64,000 nt of DNA, from contig UQNE01000010.1 in NCBI GenBank assembly GCA_900542355.1, positions 41,704-105,703 of the forward strand, given 5' to 3'. A model generated the notes under the pieces. The model saw only the letters and a list, made by a program, of their open reading frames with translations. It made no database searches and was not told where the DNA came from. Both the position numbers and the translations under genes were made by a program. This document shows positions 10,101 to 18,903 of the stretch, in pieces. The stretch is from an uncultured Bacteroidales bacterium (GTDB taxonomy: Bacteria; Bacteroidota; Bacteroidia; Bacteroidales; Paludibacteraceae). Within the stretch, counting starts at the first letter, position 1. Every line of letters starts with the position of its first letter.

Positions 10101-10175
10101 AGTGCAATTATGCGCGAGGTGCAATCCTCAATAAGTGCAATTATACGCGAGGTGCAGTAACGCACAATGTGCAAT
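10101..10175. repeat. Direct repeats with a GTGCA core in the ansA leader
   Basis: AGTGCAATTAT followed by CGCGAGGTGCA occurs twice with a 33-base period (10101 and 10134). A further GTGCAAT lies at about 10169. The core GTGCA recurs five times at 16-17 base spacing. The repeats fall between the promoter and the ATG at 10192, so they would be transcribed. Their role is unknown. Confidence 0.6.
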
Positions 10176-10191
10176 CTCAACAAGAGCAGAT

Positions 10192-11256
10192 ATGAGCAAA
10201 GTGCTACTTATATTCACGGGCGGGACCATCACGATGGTGCGTGATAAGGCCACGGGTGCGCTCAGTCCGGCCGACATGGAGTCGTTTAAGGCGTTTATGC
10301 CTGAACTATTTAGCGGCGACATCAATATCGATATAGAGGCATTCGACCCCCTGTTAGACTCGTCGGATGTGAATCCCGACAACTGGGCGAAGATGGCGCA
10401 TTTGGTATATGACCAATACGACCGATATGATGGTTTCGTCATCCTCCACGGCACGGACACGATGTCTTACTCGGCTTCGGCGTTGTCGTTTATGCTGGAG
10501 AACTTAGGCAAGCCTGTGGTGTTTACGGGTAGCCAGTTGCCCGTAGGTCTGCTGCGCTCGGATGCCAAGGAGAACCTGCTGACAGCCATCGAGATAGCCG
10601 CTGCCAAGGACGAATACGGAAACCCTATTGTACCGGAGGTAACTATTTTCTTCGAGGATAGGCTGTTTCGTGGTAACCGCACCACCAAGCGCAACGCGGA
10701 GCATTTCTCGGCATTCAACTCGTATAACTACCCTGCTCTCGCCAAGGCGGGAGTACATATCACCTATCAGCCCCACCTTATTCATTATAATAATCCCACT
10801 CTACCGCTGCACCTGCGCGTGAAAACCAATCAGAATGTAGGAGTGCTGAAACTATTTCCGGGCATACAAGAACCGATTGTGCACCAAGTGTTGACCACTC
10901 CGGGTTTGCGCGGGCTGGTATTGGAAACTTTCGGCAGCGGCAATGCTCCGTCGTCGGAGTGGCTGTATAGGCAGTTGCGCGATGCCGTGAACCGAGGGAT
11001 AATAATAGTGAACAAGACGCAGTGCAACACGGGCAGTGTAGAGATGGGGCGTTATGCGGTATCGATGAACCTGCTCAAGGCGGGCGTGCTCTCCGGCTAT
11101 GACATCACCACGGAGGCATTGCTAACCAAGATGATGTATCTCTTGGGCGAGAACCCGGACAATCCCGACTTGGTGAAACGACTGCTACAACAGAGCCTAT
11201 GCGGAGAACTGACCATCCCTGTATCGAGCAATGCAGAGAATGTAATGGAGCCGTAG
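10192..11256 (+). CDS. ansA: Type I (cytosolic) L-asparaginase
   Basis: 354 residues from the ATG at 10192 (MSKVLLIFTGGTI). An in-frame ATG at 10135 would put 19 residues of repeat-derived sequence in front and was not chosen. Both asparaginase signatures are present: FTGGTITM at residues 8-15, with the catalytic threonine, and ILHGTDTM near 84-91, with the second Thr-Asp pair. The length and the absence of a signal peptide fit the cytoplasmic AnsA type rather than the periplasmic type II enzyme. It hydrolyses asparagine to aspartate and ammonia. The dipeptidase gene 92 bases downstream reads the same way and suggests a small amino-acid catabolic operon. Confidence 0.93.
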   Translation: MSKVLLIFTGGTITMVRDKATGALSPADMESFKAFMPELFSGDINIDIEAFDPLLDSSDVNPDNWAKMAHLVYDQYDRYDGFVILHGTDTMSYSASALSFMLENLGKPVVFTGSQLPVGLLRSDAKENLLTAIEIAAAKDEYGNPIVPEVTIFFEDRLFRGNRTTKRNAEHFSAFNSYNYPALAKAGVHITYQPHLIHYNNPTLPLHLRVKTNQNVGVLKLFPGIQEPIVHQVLTTPGLRGLVLETFGSGNAPSSEWLYRQLRDAVNRGIIIVNKTQCNTGSVEMGRYAVSMNLLKAGVLSGYDITTEALLTKMMYLLGENPDNPDLVKRLLQQSLCGELTIPVSSNAENVMEP

Positions 11257-11348
11257 GGGGCTACTCTCGCGCGCGTGTGCACGCGAACAATATATAATAT
11301 ATATGCATAATGCAGCAAGGAGTAAGGACTAACAAAAACCAAATAAAT

Positions 11349-12794
11349 ATGAAGAACTTAGAACCGAAGGGTGTATGGAGTAATTTCTACGCCCTAACGC
11401 AGATTCCTCGTCCGAGCGGACAGAAGGAGGCAATCTCGGCTTTTGTGGCTGACTATGGTCGCAGTCTCGGTCTGGAGACGATAGTGGATAGTATAGGCAA
11501 TGTGCTTATTCGCAAGCCTGCAAGCGCAGGTATGGAGGGGCATGCAGGTGTGATACTGCAAGGCCACCTCGATATGGTGCCCCAGAAAAACTCCGATAAG
11601 GCGTTCGACTTTGCCAAAGACCCGATAGAGGCGTATGTAGAGGAGAATGGCGAGTGGGTTACGGCTAATGGGACAACTCTTGGCGCAGACAACGGTATAG
11701 GTGTAGCCACGGCGATGGCCATACTGGCGGACAAGACTGTGGTGCATCCGCCCTTAGAGTGCCTATTCACGGTGGACGAAGAGACGGGTATGTATGGTGC
11801 TTTTGCCTTAGAGGGCGGGGTGCTGCAAGGCAAGACACTTATCAACCTCGACTCCGAGAGCGAAGGCGAACTGTATGTAGGTTGTGCCGGGGGTGTGGAC
11901 ACCACTGCCACTTTCGACTTCGAGCCGGTCGATACCGAGGAGGGTGATATTGCTCTGCGTGTATCGGTGCGCGGCTGCAAAGGCGGGCACTCGGGCTGCG
12001 ACATCAATATGCAGCGAGCCAATGCAATTAAGTTGCTGTTCCGTTTTCTCAAAGACGCAGTGGCTAACTATGAGGCGCGCCTCGCTTGTGTAGAAGGCGG
12101 CAGTCTGCGCAATGCTATACCTCGAGAGGCGTCGTGCCTGATAACTATCCCCGCCGAGAGCAAGGACGACTTGCTCGAATTGGTGGCAGACTATGAGGAT
12201 TTGTTCATCTGCGAGTATGACGGCGTGGAGGATAATCTCTCGCTAACGGCGGAGGAAGTAGAGTGCCCGAAGGTAGAACTGCCCGAGGATGTGCAGGACT
12301 TCCTCATACATGCCATCACTCTCTGCCCTCACGGCGTATATCGCATGATTCCGGAGATGCCCGATGTGGTCGAGACGAGCAACAACTTGGCGATGATTGA
12401 GACGCAGGGTAAGCAGATAAAAGTATATTGCCTTACTCGCTCGTCGGTCGAGAGCCGCAAGGAAGAACTGCAATCGGTGATAGAGTCGGCGTTCTCGTTG
12501 GCGGGCGCAGAGGTGGAGTTCTCGGGCAGTTACCCCGGCTGGAAACCTAACCTGCACAGCCATATACTGGAGGTGATGAAAGCGACCTACCGCCGTGAGT
12601 TTGGCGACGAGCCTCGTGTGATTACCATCCACGCAGGACTGGAGTGCGGTATCATCGGACGCAATTACCCTGGTATGGATATGATTAGTTTCGGTCCAAC
12701 CATAGAGCACCCCCACTCGCCTGACGAGCGTGTGAACATCAAGACAGTGCAGAAGTTCTGGCAGTTCTTGCTTGCCACCCTGCGCGAGTTGTAA
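11349..12794 (+). CDS. pepD: Cytosolic aminoacyl-histidine dipeptidase (M20 family)
   Basis: 481 residues from the ATG at 11349 (MKNLEPKGVWSNFYAL). An upstream in-frame ATG at 11310 adds a non-conserved 13-residue extension. Metal-binding motifs of the M20C family are visible: LQGHLDMVPQ near residue 77 (His and Asp ligands), TTLGADNGIGVA (bridging Asp), FTVDEETGMYGA (catalytic Glu pair) and LDSESEGELYVGC. The C-terminal HAGLECGIIG and ISFGPTIEHPHSPDE carry the remaining His/Glu ligands. The lid domain contains GCKGGHSGCDI. It cleaves dipeptides including Xaa-His in the cytosol. A terminator follows at 12856. Confidence 0.93.
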   Translation: MKNLEPKGVWSNFYALTQIPRPSGQKEAISAFVADYGRSLGLETIVDSIGNVLIRKPASAGMEGHAGVILQGHLDMVPQKNSDKAFDFAKDPIEAYVEENGEWVTANGTTLGADNGIGVATAMAILADKTVVHPPLECLFTVDEETGMYGAFALEGGVLQGKTLINLDSESEGELYVGCAGGVDTTATFDFEPVDTEEGDIALRVSVRGCKGGHSGCDINMQRANAIKLLFRFLKDAVANYEARLACVEGGSLRNAIPREASCLITIPAESKDDLLELVADYEDLFICEYDGVEDNLSLTAEEVECPKVELPEDVQDFLIHAITLCPHGVYRMIPEMPDVVETSNNLAMIETQGKQIKVYCLTRSSVESRKEELQSVIESAFSLAGAEVEFSGSYPGWKPNLHSHILEVMKATYRREFGDEPRVITIHAGLECGIIGRNYPGMDMISFGPTIEHPHSPDERVNIKTVQKFWQFLLATLREL

Positions 12795-12855
12795 AAGGAG
12801 ATACAAGACGGCGCGTGTTGTAATTAGGATACAAGACGAAATAATTAAAACAGAA

Positions 12856-12884
12856 ACGGAGTGCCTTATGACACTCCGTTTTTG
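12856..12884 (+). terminator. Intrinsic terminator after pepD
   Basis: ACGGAGTG (12856-12863) pairs with CACTCCGT (12872-12879) across an 8-base loop and is followed by TTTTTG. An A-rich stretch precedes it, so it could also act on the minus strand. Confidence 0.85.
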
Positions 12885-13261
12885 TATTCGATTTTATGCC
12901 CCCAAAAAAACACACCTCATAGTGTAGCAGCATATTTTTCCATAGCACTGCACTCTGTTTTACTATGCCTATACCTAAAATACAGAAACACCCACAAATA
13001 GAAAAATGTTACATTTCACATCATTTCGTTTACAATATGTCAAACGGAGTTTAAGCCGACATCATCGAATTCTTGTCGCAACCTAATCGAGACCTAAGAA
13101 ACAACAGCAAAATATCAAAAAGAAAGCCAATATCTACCAAAAGCATCAAATTGTCATATTGCCTTCATGTAAATCGGCACCTATTCAGATGCCCTTTGCA
13201 TAATCATTCTCCTTCTATCACACAATTAGGCCTGATTTTATGCACCACAAGTGGAAAATAA

Positions 13262-13300
13262 AAAAACGACTGCTTAGCATTGAACTGGGCAGTCGTTTTT
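13262..13300. terminator. Bidirectional terminator between convergent pepD and argS
   Basis: A perfect 12-base inverted repeat (AAAAACGACTGC at 13262-13273, GCAGTCGTTTTT at 13289-13300) has a 15-base loop, with A and T runs on its two sides. It lies between two convergent genes, so it can terminate both. Confidence 0.8.
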
Positions 13301-13305
13301 GGAAG

Positions 13306-13470
13306 TAATTATATGTCTAATTACATAGCAATTATATGTTTAATCGTCCATTAATCGCCATTAGCGGAGAACCTGTACCATGGTGACTTAATGGCTTTTT
13401 AATGGGCTTTAATGGAGGACTACACAATGCATAATTATATGTCTAATTACATGATAATTATATGTTATCC
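13306..13470. repeat. Dispersed ATAATTATATG-type intergenic repeat, two copies
   Basis: TAATTATATGTCTAATTACA appears at 13306 onward and TAATTATATG again near 13433. Both are followed by a variant of ATGATAATTATATG. Between them is ATGGCTTTTTAATGGGCTTT with TAATGGAGGA. The same modules recur near 18792-18885 and 30955-31130. Apart from these repeats and the two terminators, the gene-free stretch 12795-13493 holds nothing recognisable. Confidence 0.65.
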
Positions 13471-13493
13471 TCATTACATTTCTAATGAGAGAA

Positions 13494-15281
13494 TCACATT
13501 CTCTCCGGCACCTCTATTCCGAGGAGAGCCATTGCGGAGCGGATGACCTTAGCCACGGCAGCGGAGAGAGCGAGGCGCATGGTGCGAACCGAGGCAGCGG
13601 GCTCGTTGAGGATGCTATAGTCGTGGTAGAACGAGTTGAAATCGCAAGCCAAAGCATAAGCATAGTTCGCAATCACGGCAGGCGAGAAATCATTGCCTGC
13701 TTGGCGCACCGCAGCAGGATAATCAGCCAAACGCTGAATGAGTGCCAACTCCTTGGGTTGGAGCGTCAAGGCTACAGGTTGATAAGCCTCTTGCTTGCCT
13801 GCCTTACGCAGGACAGACTGAATACGGGCGTAGGTGTATTGGATGAAAGGTCCTGTATTACCGTTGAAGTCGATACTCTCAGCAGGGTTGAAGAGCATGT
13901 TCTTGCGCGGGTCCACTTTCAATATAAAGTATTTGAGCGCGCCCAAACCAACCACGCGTGCAATCTCATTCGCCTCTCGGGGAGTGATATCGGGGAGAGT
14001 ATTGACTTTATCGCGCGAGATCTCTCGTGCGTCATCAATCATCTGCTGCATGAGGTCATCGGCATCCACCACCGTGCCTTCACGGGACTTCATCTTGCCA
14101 TTGGGCAACTCGACCATACCATACGAGAAATGCACCAATTCTTTGCCAAACGGAAAACCCAAACGGTCGAGGAGGATAGATAGCACCTTGAAGTGGTACT
14201 CCTGCTCATTGCCCACCACATACACCATCTTATCGATGGGATAGTCTTGGAAACGCAGTTTGGCAGTGCCGATGTCTTGGGTCATATAAACAGAGGTGCC
14301 ATCGGAGCGGAGGAGCAGTTTCTCGTCGAGACCGTTCTGCGTGAGGTCAGCCCATACCGAACCGTCTTCGCGGCGATAGAACAGCCCTTCCTTCAACCCT
14401 CGCTCGACCTCTTTCTTCCCCTCCAAGTAGGTGTTCGATTCATAATAAATCTTATCGAAACTAACGCCCATCATCTTGTAGGTCTCGTCGAAACCGGCAT
14501 AGACCCAACTATTCATCTTCTGCCACAGCGCACGCACTTCGGGGTCGCCCTGTTCCCATTTAAGCAACATAGCCTGCGCCTCTTTGATGAGAGGTGCCTC
14601 GCGTTTGGCTGTCTCCTCGTCCATCCCCTCGCCCATCAGTTGTTTGATTTGGGCTTTGTACTCCACATCAAAGCGCACATAATAGTCGCCGATGAGGTGA
14701 TCGCCTTTCTTTCCGCTTGATTCGGGAGTCTCGCCGTTGCCATATTTAAGCCAAGCGAGCATCGACTTGCAGATATGGATACCTCTATCGTTGACGATAT
14801 TAGTTTTGACCACTTTCCATCCGTTCGCCTCTTGAATCTTGGCTATCGAATACCCGAGGAGATTATTGCGCACATGCCCGAGGTGGAGAGGCTTATTGGT
14901 GTTAGGCGAACTGTACTCCACCATCATCAGCGGTTGCGAACCATCATCCTTGGTGCGGGTCTGATAGCCATAGTTCTCCGTGCAGGCGATAGTCTGCAAC
15001 TGCTCCAACCAATAGGTCTGCGCAATAGTTAGGTTGAGAAACCCTTGCACGGCGTTGTATTTCTCAATGAGGTCGCCCTTCAGTGCCTCACCTATCTCGC
15101 TTGCCACCTGTGCAGGAGCCTTGTGAGCAGCCTTGACAAAGGGGAAGACCACGAGAGTGATGTCGCCCTCAAACTCCGGGCGGGTCTTTTGGAGTTGCAC
15201 TTGTGCAGGGGTAGCCTCGATGCCGTAGAGGTCTTTCACCACGGCTTGTACCTTCTCGATAAGTATATTTTCTAATGTCAT
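13494..15281 (-). CDS. argS: Arginyl-tRNA synthetase
   Basis: 595 residues, the expected length for bacterial ArgRS. The additional N-terminal domain (about 1-85) is followed by the class I signature HLGH at 133-136 (in SSPNTNKPLHLGHVRNN) and a KMSKS counterpart in GKMKSREGTVVDADDL. The C-terminal DALR anticodon-binding domain covers about 475-595 and includes FSPAVIANYAYALACDFNSF. It charges tRNA-Arg with arginine in the cytosol. It starts 19 bases after the M23 lipoprotein gene and so is probably the last gene of that transcript. It converges on pepD. Confidence 0.96.
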   Translation of the reverse strand: MTLENILIEKVQAVVKDLYGIEATPAQVQLQKTRPEFEGDITLVVFPFVKAAHKAPAQVASEIGEALKGDLIEKYNAVQGFLNLTIAQTYWLEQLQTIACTENYGYQTRTKDDGSQPLMMVEYSSPNTNKPLHLGHVRNNLLGYSIAKIQEANGWKVVKTNIVNDRGIHICKSMLAWLKYGNGETPESSGKKGDHLIGDYYVRFDVEYKAQIKQLMGEGMDEETAKREAPLIKEAQAMLLKWEQGDPEVRALWQKMNSWVYAGFDETYKMMGVSFDKIYYESNTYLEGKKEVERGLKEGLFYRREDGSVWADLTQNGLDEKLLLRSDGTSVYMTQDIGTAKLRFQDYPIDKMVYVVGNEQEYHFKVLSILLDRLGFPFGKELVHFSYGMVELPNGKMKSREGTVVDADDLMQQMIDDAREISRDKVNTLPDITPREANEIARVVGLGALKYFILKVDPRKNMLFNPAESIDFNGNTGPFIQYTYARIQSVLRKAGKQEAYQPVALTLQPKELALIQRLADYPAAVRQAGNDFSPAVIANYAYALACDFNSFYHDYSILNEPAASVRTMRLALSAAVAKVIRSAMALLGIEVPERM

Positions 15282-15300
15282 ATTGATATAATTTTACTAA

Positions 15301-16584
15301 TTAGTTATTGCCTCGCCGTTGTGCGGGCGCAATGCTATCGCTAAGCAACCGAGCATTAAGGCTATTGACAACGGAGTCGAAGGTGGGTCTGAACTGCGCG
15401 GGGACAGGTGCGACAGGGGGTGAGACCATCTTGAGCGGGTCGATAGGTGAATCGCCTTTCCACACACGGAAGTCTAAGTGCGGTCCCGTAGATGCACCCG
15501 TACTGCCCACATAACCAATCACTTGCCCTTGGCTGACATGCTTGCCCACCGCCACACCTTCGCCATACTTACTTAGGTGCAGATAGGCAGTGGTGTAGGT
15601 GGAGTTGTGGCGAATCTTAACGGTGTTACCTCCCCCACCCTTGTAGCCTTTCTCGATGACGACACCATCACCGATAGCCACGACGGGTGTGCCTGCGGGT
15701 GCTGCATAGTCCACGCCTGTATGCGGGCGCACTACCTTATAGACAGGGTGTTTGCGGGCGTAGGTGAACCTACTGGAGATACGCTTATAGTTGAGCGGAG
15801 CCTTCAGAAAAGCCTTGCGCAGGCTGTTGCCATCGGCATCAAAATAGCCTCTGCACTGCCTATCAGTGGGCTGATAATCAGCCATATCGAACCAATAGGC
15901 GTCTTGCCACTTGCCTGCATGGAAGAAGCGGGCAGCATAGATACGACCAATGCCCCAACGAGCGGAATCGACAAACTGCTCATCATAATAGACGCGAATA
16001 GAATCACCCTGCTGCAAGCCGAAGAAATCGATAGTCCAAGCATAAATCTCGCTCAGTTCGAGCGCCAACTCAACAGGCAGGTCAGCATCTACCATAGCAT
16101 TCCAGAGGCTCGACTCGATGACTGCCTCGGCGGTGCGAGGGACGATACGAATGGGCTTTTGTATATGGTCGATATGGAGCGAGTCGGTCAAATGGAGCAC
16201 CTTAGCCGTGCGTGCATCGGGCAGATAGACCCAATAGCAAAGGCGTTCGGTGTGTAGGGAATCGGCAGTGCAGGTATCTCGATACAACGCCAAGAACTGC
16301 TTGCCGGCCTGAATCTGACGGACATCAAACTCGCTCTGCGGAAGAGTGGATACTTGGTTGATTTGGTTGCGCGAAGCCCCGAGGCGCGACAAGATACCGC
16401 CTAAGGTCTCACCCATCGCCACACAACCCGTGTCGATACGAAACGAATCAACGGCGATACCATACTCGTAGCGAATAGGCACTATCTCCTCGTCGTACTC
16501 CTGCTCCTCTTGCACCGGTTTACTGCACGCCACAAGGAGCAAGACACACCCCAACACCGTCGTTATTCGCAGCCAACTACGCAT
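15301..16584 (-). CDS. M23-family peptidase lipoprotein
   Basis: 427 residues. The N-terminus ends in a lipobox (LLLVACSKP), so this is a lipoprotein. The first about 260 residues are a Bacteroidota-specific region (MGETLGGILSRLGASRNQI resembles an opacity/LysM-like start of the DD-endopeptidase family). The C-terminal M23 domain has HTGVDYAAPAGTPV (zinc His/Asp), AIGDGVVIEKGYKGGGGN, TAYLHLSKYGEGVAVG (catalytic His) and TGPHLDFRVW (last zinc His). The complete ligand set suggests an active peptidoglycan endopeptidase in the periplasm. It overlaps the upstream glycosyltransferase gene by 8 bases, which supports co-transcription. Confidence 0.9.
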   Translation of the reverse strand: MRSWLRITTVLGCVLLLVACSKPVQEEQEYDEEIVPIRYEYGIAVDSFRIDTGCVAMGETLGGILSRLGASRNQINQVSTLPQSEFDVRQIQAGKQFLALYRDTCTADSLHTERLCYWVYLPDARTAKVLHLTDSLHIDHIQKPIRIVPRTAEAVIESSLWNAMVDADLPVELALELSEIYAWTIDFFGLQQGDSIRVYYDEQFVDSARWGIGRIYAARFFHAGKWQDAYWFDMADYQPTDRQCRGYFDADGNSLRKAFLKAPLNYKRISSRFTYARKHPVYKVVRPHTGVDYAAPAGTPVVAIGDGVVIEKGYKGGGGNTVKIRHNSTYTTAYLHLSKYGEGVAVGKHVSQGQVIGYVGSTGASTGPHLDFRVWKGDSPIDPLKMVSPPVAPVPAQFRPTFDSVVNSLNARLLSDSIAPAQRRGNN

Positions 16585-17332
16585 CCTTCTTGGGATATTT
16601 ACGGAACCACGAACTAATCTTCAGGCGCACCACGCCGAGCAATGCCTCGGAGAAGATACCGCCCGACATCTTGCTGGTGCCAAGTACGCGATTAACAAAG
16701 ACGATAGGCACCTCCACAATCTTGAAACCGCACTTGTAGGCGGTGAACTTCATCTCAATCTGGAAGGCATAGCCCTTGAAGCGAATCTTATCCAACTCGA
16801 TGGTTTCCAAGGTCTTACGCTTGTAGCAAACGAACCCTGCGGTGGTGTCGTTGATAGGCATACCGAGCACAAAACGCACATACTTGCTGGCGAAATAACT
16901 CATCAGCACACGCCCCATAGGCCAGTTGACCACATTCACACCCGATACATAGCGGCTGCCAATCGACATATCTGCTCCCCCGTTGGCACATGCGTCATAC
17001 AGTTTCATCAGGTCTTGCGGGTTGTGGCTAAAGTCGGCATCCATCTCGAAGATATACTCCGCCTTATGCTCGATAGCCCACTGAAAACCTGCGATATACG
17101 CCGTGCCAAGACCCAATTTGCCTTGTCGCTCCACGATGAAAAGACGGTCCTTGTACTTGCCCTCCATCATCGTCTTCACAATGTCCGCCGTACCATCAGG
17201 CGAACCGTCATCAATCACCAGCACATTGAAATCAATCGGCAGCGTCATCACGGCGGTGATGATGGCCTCGATGTTCTCCTTCTCGTTGTAGGTAGGGATA
17301 ATCACTAATCTATCCATCTTATGTTCTCCCAT
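16577..17332 (-). CDS. Polyprenol-phosphate mannosyl-type glycosyltransferase (GT2, DPM1-like)
   Basis: 251 residues (246 if translation starts at the second ATG, 17317, which has GGAG eight bases upstream). GT-A fold motifs are IIPTYNEKENIEAI, VIDDGSPDGTADI (nucleotide-binding Asp) and IFEMDADFSHNPQDL (DxD-like metal site). The acceptor-side segment FQIEMKFTAYKCGFKIVEVPI and the final RVLGTSKMSG are characteristic of dolichol-phosphate mannose synthase homologues. No C-terminal membrane domain is present. It should transfer a sugar to undecaprenyl phosphate at the inner face of the membrane for cell-envelope glycosylation. The sugar cannot be told from sequence. Confidence 0.9.
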   Translation of the reverse strand: MGEHKMDRLVIIPTYNEKENIEAIITAVMTLPIDFNVLVIDDGSPDGTADIVKTMMEGKYKDRLFIVERQGKLGLGTAYIAGFQWAIEHKAEYIFEMDADFSHNPQDLMKLYDACANGGADMSIGSRYVSGVNVVNWPMGRVLMSYFASKYVRFVLGMPINDTTAGFVCYKRKTLETIELDKIRFKGYAFQIEMKFTAYKCGFKIVEVPIVFVNRVLGTSKMSGGIFSEALLGVVRLKISSWFRKYPKKDA

Positions 17333-17348
17333 TATTTTAGTTTATATT

Positions 17349-17440
17349 GTTGCCTTATTTACGCATTACGCATTGTCGTTGCCTTATTTGCGCACCATTT
17401 ATTTACGCGCTGCGCATTGCCTTGTTTTATGCATGTCTTA
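17349..17440. repeat. Short direct repeats between the MBL and glycosyltransferase genes
   Basis: ACGCATTACGCATT (two 7-base units at 17361-17374) and a duplicated GTTGCCTTATTT lie in a low-complexity spacer rich in GCGCA and GCAT. It resembles the heptamer arrays at 18349 and 28247. Confidence 0.5.
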
Positions 17441-17442
17441 TT

Positions 17443-18285
17443 TTACGCGTTGTCGTTATCTCTCAGCACACCGTTACCGAGGCGATAGATACGGCTCGGA
17501 CTGGTGCGGTCGAGGGCATTGAGATAGACATTCTGCCCGGGGATAACACCTATTTCTTGCAGTTTGCCCGCCACGGTGTTGTATGCCACCTCGGGGTCGT
17601 TGTTCTCCAGGCTGAGATGGCAAAGCCATATATTGCGCAGTCCCTCGTGGTAGTTACGCGCCAGCAGTTCGCCGCAAGTGGCGTTGCTCTGGTGCCCCGT
17701 AGGCGAGAGGATACGCTGCTTGAGGTAGGTGGGATAAGGGCCATTGAGCAAGAGGTGCTCGTCGTGGTTTGCCTCGATGACAATATGATTAGCCGTGCGG
17801 ATATACGCCTCCAAATCGGCATTGGGTTCGCCACAGTCGGTAGCAATCATAAAGCGTTGCCCCCCATAATCAATCACATAGCCCACACACTCGGTAGAGT
17901 CGTGGCTGATACCAAAGGTATTGATAGTCAGGTCGCCGAGAGTCCACTCGGTGCCTTTCTCAAAGTAACGCCTGCTGGTCTTGAGTTTCTCCCGAACGCC
18001 ATAGTTGCGGTCGATACCCTCGTGGATGAGGCGGGTACTGTAGATGGGCAGGTTCACCCGCTCACCTAATGTGCCCACGGCGCGTATATGGTCCGCATGG
18101 TCGTGCGTTACCAGTACGCCCATGATGTTAGCAAAATCTAGCCCCATGCTGCGCAAGTGCTTTTGTATGAGGCGTGCGGAGATACCGGCATCTATCAGTA
18201 TGCCGCGCTCTAATGTACCAAGATAGTAACAGTTACCGCTGCTACCACTTGCCAAACTACGAAATATAAGGTCTTTCTCTACCAT
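17443..18285 (-). CDS. MBL-fold metallohydrolase (YycJ/WalJ-like)
   Basis: 280 residues from the ATG at 18285 (MVEKDLIFRSLASGSSGNCY). The frame stays open to 18537, but that extension translates the heptamer repeats and lies upstream of the promoter at 18302-18333, so it was rejected. The metallo-beta-lactamase metal site is seen in VLVTHDHADHI, with further ligands in FGISHDSTECVGYV, ATDCGE and CHLSLENNDPEV. SSGNCYYLGTLERGILIDAG is the usual N-terminal strand pair. The family contains predicted nucleic-acid phosphodiesterases linked to the WalRK cell-wall regulon in Firmicutes; the role in Bacteroidota is unproven. It heads the run leading to argS. Confidence 0.88.
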   Translation of the reverse strand: MVEKDLIFRSLASGSSGNCYYLGTLERGILIDAGISARLIQKHLRSMGLDFANIMGVLVTHDHADHIRAVGTLGERVNLPIYSTRLIHEGIDRNYGVREKLKTSRRYFEKGTEWTLGDLTINTFGISHDSTECVGYVIDYGGQRFMIATDCGEPNADLEAYIRTANHIVIEANHDEHLLLNGPYPTYLKQRILSPTGHQSNATCGELLARNYHEGLRNIWLCHLSLENNDPEVAYNTVAGKLQEIGVIPGQNVYLNALDRTSPSRIYRLGNGVLRDNDNA

Positions 18286-18301
18286 GTTATCAATTAGCCC
18301 G

Positions 18302-18333
18302 CAAAGATACAAAAAAAATCGCAGACCCGCAAA
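18302..18333 (-). promoter_or_regulatory. Promoter of the MBL hydrolase gene
   Basis: On the minus strand, TTTG (complement of 18330-18333), 20 bases, then TATCTTTG (complement of 18302-18309) form a full consensus. It lies only about 17 bases upstream of the ATG at 18285, giving a leader of roughly ten bases. Confidence 0.75.
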
Positions 18334-18348
18334 TAAAAATGCGCACCC

Positions 18349-18450
18349 AATGCAGAATGCGGAATGCAATGAAGAATGCAGAATGCACAATGCAGAATGA
18401 TGAATGCAGAACTCACTGCTCAATGCATAATGAAAAATGCGGAATGATAT
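18349..18450. repeat. Heptamer array, AATGCAG type
   Basis: Seven-base units run head to tail: AATGCAG, AATGCGG, then a slipped pair, then AATGCAG, AATGCAC, AATGCAG, AATGATG, AATGCAG up to 18409. More scattered AATGC copies follow up to about 18450. The array lies just upstream of the MBL promoter. Confidence 0.7.
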
Positions 18451-18478
18451 GTCAATTATATGCTTTCTTTGTTCCCGC

Positions 18479-18895
18479 TCTGCACAACCTCCATAGAGGG
18501 GCTTGGCGAGGCTGTACTTTATTGCACATTTTAACACTTAGTTTACCCTATATTCCACTTCGGTCTGCACCCTGACCGTAGTATGTAATTAGTATGTGAT
18601 TAGTATGTGATTAGTATGTGATTAGTATGTGATTAAGCGAACCCGATAATACCCTAACGCTACCTTCGCAATACGCCCACGGCACACAAAAACTAATAAA
18701 ATACATTAAAAAAACACTCATCCTCTCCATTCGGGATAAGAGCAATAATTCAATGGAGAATAATCAGAGCAATTAACGGAGAATAAATAGCACCTATATG
18801 GTCATTTATATGGTCTTTAATGGAGTCCTCTGCCCCTACCCAAAGAAATAATTATATGTCTAACCGTCAATTGTATATTATGTTTTGCGAGGCGG
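18479..18895. repeat. Mosaic intergenic repeat region (copy 1) with an 11-bp tandem array
   Basis: This gene-free region contains, in order: GAGGGGCTTGGCGAGG; a CACATTTTAACA to CCGTAGTATG module; five 11-base units (AGTATGTGATT, 18580-18634) ending in AAGCGAACCCGATAATACCC; CCATTCGGGATAAG; TTTATATGGTCTTTAATGGA; and ATAATTATATGTCTAA. Each module has a close counterpart between 30430 and 31180, partly in a different order. No coding potential or tRNA was seen. Confidence 0.7.
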
Positions 18896-18903
18896 GCAGT
18901 GTG

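Noticed and set aside
13073..13261. 62-codon plus-strand frame between pepD and argS
   Set aside because: Composition is that of A-rich non-coding DNA and there is no start signal or family likeness.
18286..18537. Upstream extension of the MBL hydrolase frame
   Set aside because: It translates the heptamer array and lies upstream of the consensus promoter.
18580..18634. CRISPR array
   Set aside because: The units are contiguous 11-mers without spacers and no cas genes are present.
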